Positions 7,461 to 14,840 of a stretch of DNA of 17,202 nucleotides are shown piece by piece. Under the pieces are notes generated by a model, which searched no databases, was not told the DNA's origin, and saw only the letters and a list, made by a program, of their open reading frames with translations. The position numbers were made by a program, and so were the translations under genes. The first letter of the stretch is position 1; the number at the start of each line of letters is the position of its first letter. This DNA comes from DATCYZ01 sp036526195 (GTDB lineage Bacteria > Pseudomonadota > Gammaproteobacteria > Burkholderiales > SG8-39): the NCBI GenBank assembly GCA_036526195.1, contig DATCYZ010000022.1, forward strand, positions 1-17,202, given 5' to 3'.

Positions 7461-7484
7461 GCGCCGCGCCGCCCGGCGCGGCGC
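7461..7484. terminator. Strong GC hairpin between paaY and the enoyl-CoA hydratase
   Basis: A perfect 10-bp stem (GCGCCGCGCC 7461-7470, GGCGCGGCGC 7475-7484) with a 4-nt loop GCCC lies 16 nt after the paaY stop and 19 nt before the AAGGAG of the next gene. It lacks a T-run, so it is not a classic intrinsic terminator. It may attenuate, pause, or protect the paaY 3' end. Confidence 0.5.
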
Positions 7485-7515
7485 CGTTCCCGAAACCCGA
7501 CCCAAGGAGACCCCG

Positions 7516-8292
<777 letters not shown>

Positions 8293-8301
8293 GCACGGCC
8301 C

Positions 8302-8319
8302 GGCGGGGCCGGCCCCGCC
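8302..8319. terminator. 18-bp perfect GC palindrome after the enoyl-CoA hydratase
   Basis: GGCGGGGCC immediately followed by GGCCCCGCC lies 10 nt past the hydratase stop and 63 nt before fadD. As RNA it can fold to a stem of about 7 bp with a 4-nt loop. A TGTTG follows instead of a T-run, so termination would be partial at best. Confidence 0.4.
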
Positions 8320-8321
8320 TG

Positions 8322-8348
8322 TTGCCGCCGCCGCCTAACAGGTACACT
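8322..8348 (+). promoter_or_regulatory. Possible fadD promoter
   Basis: TTGCCG (8322-8327) and TACACT (8343-8348) could be -35 and -10 boxes for fadD, but the 15-bp spacer is short. The position, 35 nt before the fadD start and just past a palindrome, is sensible; the motif match is weak. Confidence 0.25.
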
Positions 8349-8382
8349 GGCCCGGACGAGGCCATTCACGGAGGGAGACCGC

Positions 8383-10050
8383 ATGGACCGCATCTGGTTG
8401 AAGAGCTATCCGCCTGGCATCGCTGCGGACATCGATCCCGGGCAGTACAAGTCGCTCGGTGAACTGTTCGAAAAGGCGGTGGCCGAGTTCCGCGAGCGCC
8501 CGGCCTACTACTGCATGGGCAAGACGCTCAGCTTCGGCGAGGTCGATGCCATGTCGAAGGCGGTCGGCGCCTGGCTGCAGTCCAAGGGTCTCGCCAAGGG
8601 CGCGCGCGTCGCCATCATGATGCCGAACGTGCTGCAGTACCCGGTGGTGCTGTTCGGCGTGCTGCGCGCCGGCTATACCGTGGTGAACGTGAATCCGCTG
8701 TACACGCCGCGCGAACTCGAGCACCAGTTGAAGGACTCGGGGGCGGAGGCGATCTTCATCGTCGAGAACTTCGCCAGGACCCTGCAGGACGTGGTGGCGA
8801 AGACGCCGGTGAAGCACGTTGTGCTTACTGCGCTGGGCGACCTGCTCGGGCTGAAGGGGCTGCTGGTCAACTTCGTGGTGCGCAAGGTGAAGAAGATGGT
8901 GCCGGTGTACTCGCTGCCGGGGGCGCTGCAGTTCAACGACGTGATCGCCGAGGGCACGAACTTGCCGCTCAAGCCGGTCGACGTCGGCCACGACGACATC
9001 GCCTTCCTGCAGTACACCGGCGGCACCACCGGCGTGTCCAAGGGCGCGATGCTGCTGCACCGCAACGTGATCGCCAACCTGCTGCAGTCCGAGGCCTGGA
9101 CCGGGCAGGTGCTGGGCGACGAGATGCCGGTCATCATCACCGCGCTGCCGCTGTACCACATCTTCTCGCTCACCATCAACGCGCTGCTCTACGCGAAGAT
9201 CGGCGGGCTGAACATCCTGATCACCAACCCGCGCGACATCCCGGCCTTCGTCAAGGAACTGGGCAAGCACCGCTACACCACCATCACGGCGGTGAACACG
9301 CTGTTCAACGCGCTGCTGAACCACCCGGACTTCGCGAAGCTGGATTTCTCGCACGTCAAGCTGTGCATCGGCGGCGGCATGGCGGTGCAGAAGGCGGTGG
9401 CCGACCGCTGGAAGGCGGTGACCGGACACGTGCTGCTCGAGGGCTACGGCCTGACCGAGACCAGTCCCTCGGCGACCATGAATCCGCTCAACCTGACCGA
9501 CTACAGCGGCACCATCGGTCTGCCGATCCCCTCCACGCTGGTGGCGATCCGCGACGACGAGGGCAAGGACTTGCCGCTCGGCGAGACCGGCGAGATCTGC
9601 ATCAGCGGCCCGCAGGTGATGGCGGGCTACTGGCAGCGGCCGGAAGAGACCGCGCAGGTCATCATGAAGGACGGGTTCCTGCGCACCGGCGACATCGGCT
9701 ACATGGACGAGCGGGGCTTCGTGCGCATCGTCGATCGCAAGAAGGACATGATCCTCGTCTCGGGCTTCAACGTCTTCCCGAACGAGGTCGAGCAGGTGGT
9801 GGCGATGCTGCCGGGGGTGCTCGAGTGCGCGGTGATCGGCGTGCCCGACGAGCATTCGGGCGAGGTGGTGAAGCTCTTCGTCGTGAAGAAGGACCCGGCG
9901 CTGACCGAGGCCCAGATCCACGAGCACTGCAAGAAGGAACTTACCAACTACAAGCGGCCGAAGCACATCGAGTTCCGCGCCGAGCTGCCGAAGACCAACG
10001 TCGGCAAGATCCTGCGGCGCGCGCTGCGCGACGAAAAGGTCGCGGCCTGA
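8383..10050 (+). CDS. fadD: Long-chain fatty-acid-CoA ligase
   Basis: Activates long-chain fatty acids to acyl-CoA with ATP and CoA, the entry to beta-oxidation; acts at the inner face of the cytoplasmic membrane. The protein is 555 aa, close to E. coli FadD (561). The order is PNVLQYPVVLFGVLRAGYTVVNVNPLYTPRELEHQL, then the P-loop YTGGTTGVSKGA at residues 211-222. GYGLTETSP, TGDIGYMDERGF and the fatty-acyl-CoA-synthetase signature region DRKKDMILVSGFNVFPNEVE at the hinge follow. The C-terminal catalytic lysine is in NVGKILRR at K542. GGAGG lies 8 nt before the ATG. The upstream hydratase could act on its products after dehydrogenation. Medium-chain or aryl substrates are possible; long-chain is the family default. 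Confidence 0.93.
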   Translation: MDRIWLKSYPPGIAADIDPGQYKSLGELFEKAVAEFRERPAYYCMGKTLSFGEVDAMSKAVGAWLQSKGLAKGARVAIMMPNVLQYPVVLFGVLRAGYTVVNVNPLYTPRELEHQLKDSGAEAIFIVENFARTLQDVVAKTPVKHVVLTALGDLLGLKGLLVNFVVRKVKKMVPVYSLPGALQFNDVIAEGTNLPLKPVDVGHDDIAFLQYTGGTTGVSKGAMLLHRNVIANLLQSEAWTGQVLGDEMPVIITALPLYHIFSLTINALLYAKIGGLNILITNPRDIPAFVKELGKHRYTTITAVNTLFNALLNHPDFAKLDFSHVKLCIGGGMAVQKAVADRWKAVTGHVLLEGYGLTETSPSATMNPLNLTDYSGTIGLPIPSTLVAIRDDEGKDLPLGETGEICISGPQVMAGYWQRPEETAQVIMKDGFLRTGDIGYMDERGFVRIVDRKKDMILVSGFNVFPNEVEQVVAMLPGVLECAVIGVPDEHSGEVVKLFVVKKDPALTEAQIHEHCKKELTNYKRPKHIEFRAELPKTNVGKILRRALRDEKVAA

Positions 10051-10094
10051 GCCGCAACGGCCCCGCCGGCGCCGGGTCGCGCGCCGGTGAGGGC

Positions 10095-10122
10095 TATTTG
10101 GTAACATATATGTTACTATTTG
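10095..10122. promoter_or_regulatory. AT-rich 16-bp perfect palindrome flanked by TATTTG direct repeats (likely operator)
   Basis: GTAACATATATGTTAC (10101-10116) is a perfect palindrome, with TATTTG on both sides (10095-10100 and 10117-10122). This AT-rich block stands out in very GC-rich DNA. It lies 44 nt after the fadD stop and about 35-60 nt before the EamA transporter start. That position suits an operator for a dimeric repressor (MarR, TetR or similar) overlapping a promoter. I do not recognise the specific regulator, and none is encoded beside it. Confidence 0.55.
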
Positions 10123-10156
10123 CGTCCGGGCGGCGTCCCCGGGGTTCGTCATCGCC

Positions 10157-11092
10157 TTGTCCAGCCCGCCCCAGTTGCTGAAGGGCCTCGCCTGGATCGG
10201 CCTCGCGATCCTGTGCTGGGGGCCGATGTTCTCGGTGGCCAAGCGCACGCTGCCGATCGTCGACGCCTTCGCGCTGAGTTCGATCCGCTACGTGATCGGT
10301 GGCGCCCTGTTCCTCGTGATCCTTGCGATGGTGGAGGGGCGCGAGGCGCTGCGCTACGGGCCGCGCCTCGCGCCGGCCATCGTCTTCGGCCTGATCGGTT
10401 TCGCCGGCTTCAACAGCTTCGTCTGGGTCGGCCTGAGCATGACCCGGCCGGAGCATGCCTCGATCATCATGGCCATCCAGACGCCGCTCACCGCGCTGGT
10501 GGTCTGGCTCACGCGCGGCCAGCGCCCGGCGACGTTCACGCTCGGCTGCATCGCTGTGGCGATCGCCGGGGTGCTGCTGGTGGTGACGCGCGGCGACCCG
10601 GCGCTCGCGCTCGCGGAACTCGGCGCCGGGGGCGAGCTCTTCGGCGACCTGCTGATCCTCGGCGGCGCGCTGTGCTGGGTGGCCTACACCTTCGGCGGCC
10701 CGGTGTTCGCCGGCTGGTCGCCGCTGCGCTTCACCGCGCTCACCTGCCTGCCGGGCGCGATCGGCCTGGTGATCTTCAACGTGGTGGCGGTGCAGGTGGG
10801 GATTGCCACCGTGCCGGACGCGGCGGCGCTTTCGCAGGCGGCGCTGCCGATCGTCTACTTCGCGCTCGGCACCGTGGTGCTCGGCGTGCTCGGCTTCAAC
10901 AACGGCGTGAAGCACCTCGGCCCGCTCAACACCATGCTGATGCTGAACATCATCCCGGTGTCGGTGTTCGCCATCGAGGCCGGGCTCGGCCGCAGCTTCC
11001 AGGCCGTGGAACTCGCCGGCGCCGCGGTCGTGATCGGCGCGCTGGTGGCGAACAACCTGTACCTGCGCACGCGCCGGGCGCCGGGCGCCTGA
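10157..11092 (+). CDS. EamA/DMT-family transporter (second copy, unrelated to the first in detail)
   Basis: An inner-membrane permease of 311 aa with about ten hydrophobic helices and two EamA repeats. The first repeat starts LAWIGLAILCWGPMFSVAKRTLPIVDAFALSSIRYVIGG and the second ELFGDLLILGGALCWVAYTFGGPVF. A typical LGVLGFNNGVKHLGPLNTMLMLNIIPV helix precedes the last segment, and a basic tail (YLRTRRAPGA) ends it. The start is taken as TTG at 10157, as no ATG or GTG is in frame nearby; the first in-frame ATG (codon 24) would remove most of helix 1. Shine-Dalgarno is weak (GGGG about 12 nt upstream). An AT-rich palindrome just upstream suggests specific regulation. Its stop is 4 nt from that of the convergent hydrolase. 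Substrate unknown. Confidence 0.87.
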   Translation: MSSPPQLLKGLAWIGLAILCWGPMFSVAKRTLPIVDAFALSSIRYVIGGALFLVILAMVEGREALRYGPRLAPAIVFGLIGFAGFNSFVWVGLSMTRPEHASIIMAIQTPLTALVVWLTRGQRPATFTLGCIAVAIAGVLLVVTRGDPALALAELGAGGELFGDLLILGGALCWVAYTFGGPVFAGWSPLRFTALTCLPGAIGLVIFNVVAVQVGIATVPDAAALSQAALPIVYFALGTVVLGVLGFNNGVKHLGPLNTMLMLNIIPVSVFAIEAGLGRSFQAVELAGAAVVIGALVANNLYLRTRRAPGA

Positions 11093-11102
11093 GCGCTCAG
11101 GC
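11087..11102. repeat. 16-bp perfect palindrome spanning two convergent stop codons
   Basis: GCCTGAGCGCTCAGGC contains the TGA of the EamA transporter (11090-11092) and, on the other strand, the TGA of the hydrolase (11097-11099). Only 4 bp separate the two coding regions. The palindrome may act as a compact bidirectional stop for transcription, but it has no T-tract; it could also arise from two mirrored stops by chance. Confidence 0.6.
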
Positions 11103-11951
11103 CGTGCCGCGCCGGATCTCCTCCAGCACCGGCCGCAGGTAGCCGAGGAAGGCCTCCGGGTTCTCGCTCATCGGGAAGTGCCCGAGCCCCTTCATGATGG
11201 TGAGCTTCGCGCCGCGGATGCGCGCCGCGGCGGCCTCGGAGTCGCGCGGCGAGGCGGAGTAGTCGTACTCGCCGGTGAGCATCCACAGCGGGCAGGTGGC
11301 GGTGTCGATGGCGTCGATGCGCGCGCGGATGTCGCCCTCCACCTGGTAGAAGAACAGGTCCCCGGTGAACACGCCGGGCCCGCCCTGCATGTAGTGCCAG
11401 ACGGTTTCCCAGCGGTGTTCCTCCGGGCTGAGCGGCGAGCACAGCCCCCAGGCCACCGCGCCGCAGACCTGCCCGCCGTGCACCTCGGGATGATTGAGCC
11501 ACGCGGACTCGTAGTAGCGCTCGACGTAGGGCGAGGCCTGCAATCCGACCAGCGCGCGGAACGCCTTCGGGTGGCGCAGCGCGAGTTCGAGCACGATGCG
11601 CCCGCCGATCGAGCAGCCCATCACCACCGGGCGCTCGAGCCCGAGTTCGCGCGCCACCGTCATGATCTGGTCGGTGTAGCCGCCGGTGGTCAGGCGGTAG
11701 TCGTCCTTCTCCCAGCCCGCGGGCGGCGAGGACTTGCCGTGCCAGGGCATGTCGTAGGCGACGACGCGGAAGTGCCGCGTGATCTCCGGGTCGTTCAGCA
11801 CCGCGCGGAACTGCCGCGCGTCAGAGCCCGCGGTGTGTAGGCACAGCAGCGGAATGCCCTGTCCGGCTTCCTCGAAGTAGACGCGGTGCGGCCGCCCCTC
11901 CAGCGTCAGGTGGGCATAGCGCCCTATGACCGGCTCGATGCGCGCGCTCAC
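11097..11951 (-). CDS. Alpha/beta-hydrolase
   Basis: A cytoplasmic alpha/beta-fold hydrolase of 284 aa, without a signal peptide. The oxyanion motif is LHTAGSDARQF, similar in style to meta-cleavage product hydrolases and other esterases. The nucleophile is S114 in MGCSIGGR, the acid probably D230 in TGEYDYSAS, and the base H258 in GLGHFPMSENP, so the triad is complete. The start is taken as GTG at 11951, because it overlaps the TGA of the SCP2-like gene (GTGA); upstream codons in this frame lie inside that gene. Third gene of the acylase/SCP2-like/hydrolase operon. An ester, thioester or C-C bond may be cut; the sequence does not decide which. The genes upstream hint at a lipid-like or acyl substrate. 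Confidence 0.87.
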   Translation of the reverse strand: MSARIEPVIGRYAHLTLEGRPHRVYFEEAGQGIPLLCLHTAGSDARQFRAVLNDPEITRHFRVVAYDMPWHGKSSPPAGWEKDDYRLTTGGYTDQIMTVARELGLERPVVMGCSIGGRIVLELALRHPKAFRALVGLQASPYVERYYESAWLNHPEVHGGQVCGAVAWGLCSPLSPEEHRWETVWHYMQGGPGVFTGDLFFYQVEGDIRARIDAIDTATCPLWMLTGEYDYSASPRDSEAAAARIRGAKLTIMKGLGHFPMSENPEAFLGYLRPVLEEIRRGTA

Positions 11952-12307
11952 GGGCGCCGCCGTGGCGCCGCGAGCGCCAGCTTGAGCCAGAGCAGGCAGG
12001 CCGAGAGCACGCGCTGGTCGCCTTCGAACGCCACGTCGCCACGGCGCAGCAGGGCGAAGAGCTCGTGCCAGCCCGGGGCCGGCGCCTTCTGCCAAAAGCG
12101 TTCCCAGTGTTCCTTCTTCGCGCGGATCGCGAAGCGCCACGAGCGCTGCACGAATGGGCCTTCCTCGACCTTCTCGATCCGTCCTTCACGCACGGTGATC
12201 AGGTACTGCACCGGCGACACCTCGAGCATGAAGGTTTCGTTCATGTGACGCCCCCAGCGCACGATGGCCGGGTCAGCGTTCACCAGTTCGGCGAGTCTCT
12301 CGATCAT
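11948..12307 (-). CDS. Small SCP2-like protein, function unknown
   Basis: A 119-aa soluble protein starting MIERLAELVNADPAIVRWGRH. The core (ETFMLEVSPVQYLITVREGRIEKVEEG, then FAIRAKKEHWERFW, GWHELFALLRRGDVAFEGD and the helix SACLLWLKLALAAPRRR) resembles SCP2 sterol-carrier domains. Those bind fatty acyl chains or other lipids and end in a similar G-D-x-x-hydrophobic helix pattern. This match is from memory of the fold pattern and is moderate. The ATG at 12307 has AAGGAAG about 5 nt upstream. It follows the acylase stop by 26 nt and overlaps the hydrolase start (GTGA). A lipid-binding or substrate-presenting partner of the hydrolase is a reasonable inference, not shown by the sequence. Confidence 0.75.
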   Translation of the reverse strand: MIERLAELVNADPAIVRWGRHMNETFMLEVSPVQYLITVREGRIEKVEEGPFVQRSWRFAIRAKKEHWERFWQKAPAPGWHELFALLRRGDVAFEGDQRVLSACLLWLKLALAAPRRRP

Positions 12308-12333
12308 GGGGCTTCCTTGTCCGGGGGCCGGGG

Positions 12334-14754
12334 TCAGCGCGGCACGAGCGCGAGGCGCTGCGCGCCCGCGGCCTCGATTGCCGCGCGCGCGGTGCGCATC
12401 GGGATGTACTCGCCCTTCGACCAGGCCGCGCTGAACGCCGCGTAATGCGGCGAGAGGGAATTGCCTGACTGGCCGCCGGAATGGATGAAGAGCGACTTCT
12501 CCGGGTCGGCGAGGTCGTAGATCGCGCGCAGGCTGGCCGCGTGCCGGTTCGCGAAGGGCTGGGCCTCGTCGAAGAAATTGTTGCGCCCGACGTTCACGGT
12601 GTAGGGGTCGCCCGCGCTCGGCACGTTGATGTCGAACCAGCGCGCGAGCAAGGCCTGGCGCCCGAGCGGGCGGTGCTCGTGGCGCGCGACGTGCGCGCTG
12701 CCCCATTTCCACAGGCCTATGTCCTCGCCGTAGCGCTTGCGCAGGTCGGCGAGCGCGGCTTCGAGCGTGAGCGCGAGTTGCTCGTCGCAGGTCTCGATGC
12801 CCCGGGTGCGCTTGTCGTCGCACCAGCGGCTCTGGCCGTCCCGGTCGGTGAGCACGTTGCCGAGGAACACGGCGCGCGCGCGCCAGTTGGGCCTGAAGGC
12901 CTCGCCGAGGTCGTCGGCGTAGATCGCGCGCGCGAGTTCGCGCCACCAGGCCGCGAGGATGAGCGGTTCGGCGCGCTCGGCGGCCATGGTGCCGTCCCAG
13001 GCGCCGAGCAGCAAAAGGGCTTTCCGCGCGGGTTCGCTGCGCGGGCGGGTGGCGAGCAGGCGGGGCAGCAGTTCGCGCGTTGCGAGCGAGACCGCGTCGG
13101 CCTGGATGCGGGCGAAACTCGGCACCGTGTGCTTCGGCAGCGCATCGAGCAGCGCCTCGATGCGCCGGGCGCGGTACGGCGGCTCCCATTCGCTGGTCAG
13201 GTGGTGCGCGTAGCCCGGCGCGGTGATCTTGTGGTTGGCCGTGACGATGGCGCCCGAGGCGGGGTTGTACTGCCGCGGCAGGGCATCGAAGGGCAGGAAG
13301 CCGTTCCAGTCGTAGCGCGCCAGCCAGCCCGGCGCGGGCGCGAGCCCCTTCAGGTCGTTCTCGGGCTTGCGCACCGGCACCTTGCCCGCGGCGACGAAGC
13401 CGATGTTGCCCTCGATGTCGGCGTACACCATGTTTTGCTGGGGCGCGTGGAAGTGGCGCGCGGCGGCGAGGAATTCCTCCCAGTTGCCGGCGCGCGCCAG
13501 TTGCGCGGCGCTCTCCAGCGTGCGGTCGTCTTCCGCCAGCGCGGTCCACGAGAAGGCGAGCACATGCCCGCGCGGCACCGCGTCGGCGGCGACGCGCGAG
13601 ACGTCCGAGATCACCGGGCCGTGGCGCGAGACGCGGATCGAAAGCCGCTCCTCCGTGCCGCCCTTCACGCGGATCGTTTCCTCGATCCGCTTGAAGGCCT
13701 GCGGCCCCTCCGGCGTCAGGTAGCGCCCCGCGCCGTCGAGCTTTTCGATGAACAGGTCCTGCACGTCCGGCCCGGTGTTGGTGAAGCCCCAGGCGATGCG
13801 CGCGTTGCGCCCGAGCACCACGGCGGGCACGCCGGGCAGGGTGGCGCCGATGACGTCGAGCCCCGGCGCGTGCAGGTGCGCGAAGTACCAGATCGGCGGC
13901 GCCGACAGGCCGAGGTGCGGGTCGTTGGCGAGCAACGGCTTTCCCGAGGCGCTGCGCGCGCCGCTCACCACCCAGTTGTTCGAGCCGGCGGCGCCGGCGG
14001 TCCAGGTGTCGACCTGTTCGGCGATCGCCTGCGCGCCGGCGGCAAGGCGCACCGCATCCGTGCCCATCGCGCCGTAGAGTTCGCGCAGCTCCGGCAGCGG
14101 CTGCGCGGCATCGCCGGGATAGGGCGGCAGGAACTCGTGGATCTGCGCCACCGTGAGCGTCTTCGCCAGTTGCATGCGCAGGATCTCGTTGCGCCAGTTG
14201 CCGCCGAGGTCCCAAGCCATCATCTTCGTCCACGCGATCGAGTCGACCACGTTCCACGGCTCGGGTTTGGCGCCGGTGAGCCAGTACTCCGGCGGCAGCA
14301 CCGGGTCGCTGGCGAGGAAGGCGTTGACGCCGGCGGCGTAGGCGGCCAGGGCGCTGCGGGTTTCGGCGCTGAGGACCGCGAGGCTGGCTTCGGCCGAGCG
14401 GCGCACGCCGAGCGTGCGCAGGAACCGATCGGTTTCCAGCGCCCCGGCGCCGAGCACCTCGGCAAGCCGCCCGGCGCCGATGCGACGGTTCATCTCCATC
14501 TGCCAGAGGCGGTCCTGCGCGTGCACGTAGCCGAGCGCGAAGACGGCGTCATTCGGCGACTGCGCGAAGATGTGCGGGATGCCCCAGGCGTCGCGCAGCA
14601 CGTCGACCGGGCGCTCGAGGCCGGCGAGCCTGATCTCGCCTTCGGTGCGCGGCAGCGACTGGCGCAGCCAGCCGTAGGCCGCGGCGGCGACCACGGCAAG
14701 GGTGAGGACGAGGACGACCGCGATCCGCAACAGCCAGCGCATGGACAAAAGCAT
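12334..14754 (-). CDS. Penicillin/acyl-homoserine-lactone acylase family Ntn hydrolase
   Basis: An 806-aa amidase precursor that should cleave itself into alpha and beta chains. One N-terminal hydrophobic segment (WLLRIAVVLVLTLAVVAAAAYGWL, split here by no charge) acts as membrane anchor or signal, so the enzyme faces the periplasm. The alpha chain has GIPHIFAQSPNDAVFALGYVHAQDRLWQMEMNRR. Autocleavage is expected at Gly-Ser in GAAGSNNWVVSG, making Ser258 the N-terminal nucleophile. The beta chain has LLANDPHLGL, GRNARIAWGFTNTGPDVQDLF and VTANHKI with the oxyanion Asn. The ATG at 14754 was chosen because AGGAGG (14765-14770) lies 10 nt upstream; the GTG at 14763 is too close to it. Substrates in this family include beta-lactams, AHL signals, N-acyl amino acids and cyclic lipopeptides; none can be chosen from sequence. 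First gene of a three-gene operon. Confidence 0.92.
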   Translation of the reverse strand: MLLSMRWLLRIAVVLVLTLAVVAAAAYGWLRQSLPRTEGEIRLAGLERPVDVLRDAWGIPHIFAQSPNDAVFALGYVHAQDRLWQMEMNRRIGAGRLAEVLGAGALETDRFLRTLGVRRSAEASLAVLSAETRSALAAYAAGVNAFLASDPVLPPEYWLTGAKPEPWNVVDSIAWTKMMAWDLGGNWRNEILRMQLAKTLTVAQIHEFLPPYPGDAAQPLPELRELYGAMGTDAVRLAAGAQAIAEQVDTWTAGAAGSNNWVVSGARSASGKPLLANDPHLGLSAPPIWYFAHLHAPGLDVIGATLPGVPAVVLGRNARIAWGFTNTGPDVQDLFIEKLDGAGRYLTPEGPQAFKRIEETIRVKGGTEERLSIRVSRHGPVISDVSRVAADAVPRGHVLAFSWTALAEDDRTLESAAQLARAGNWEEFLAAARHFHAPQQNMVYADIEGNIGFVAAGKVPVRKPENDLKGLAPAPGWLARYDWNGFLPFDALPRQYNPASGAIVTANHKITAPGYAHHLTSEWEPPYRARRIEALLDALPKHTVPSFARIQADAVSLATRELLPRLLATRPRSEPARKALLLLGAWDGTMAAERAEPLILAAWWRELARAIYADDLGEAFRPNWRARAVFLGNVLTDRDGQSRWCDDKRTRGIETCDEQLALTLEAALADLRKRYGEDIGLWKWGSAHVARHEHRPLGRQALLARWFDINVPSAGDPYTVNVGRNNFFDEAQPFANRHAASLRAIYDLADPEKSLFIHSGGQSGNSLSPHYAAFSAAWSKGEYIPMRTARAAIEAAGAQRLALVPR

Positions 14755-14840
14755 ACCTTTCACGCCTCCTGTCCGCGAATGCGGCAGTGCGGCAAATCTG
14801 CTATAAGCAAACGGTTATATGCGATTCTGGAGGTTCTGCC
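14755..14840. promoter_or_regulatory. 86-bp divergent spacer between the acylase operon and phaZ, with candidate -10 boxes
   Basis: TATAAG (14802-14807) could be a -10 for phaZ, about 33 nt before its TTG start. On the opposite strand TATAGC overlaps it and TATAAC lies at about 14813-14818. AT content rises sharply at 14795-14825. No -35 matches well, so the exact promoters are uncertain. The short spacer means the two units may be controlled together. Confidence 0.3.

Noticed and set aside
8335..10248. 637-aa minus-strand open frame
   Set aside because: Antisense to fadD, which has all ligase motifs; His/Arg-rich shadow without a domain.
11097..12140. Extended 347-aa hydrolase start
   Set aside because: The extra N-terminus is Arg/Ala-rich shadow of the SCP2-like gene; the GTGA overlap start gives a normal hydrolase N-terminus.
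11948..14257. 769-aa minus open frame as one long protein ending in the SCP2-like domain
   Set aside because: Upstream of 12307 this frame is an out-of-frame reading of the acylase gene; the ribosome site at 12307 marks the true start.
14781..14807. Sigma-54 promoter before phaZ
   Set aside because: GG and GC elements are present but not at the required 10-bp spacing.
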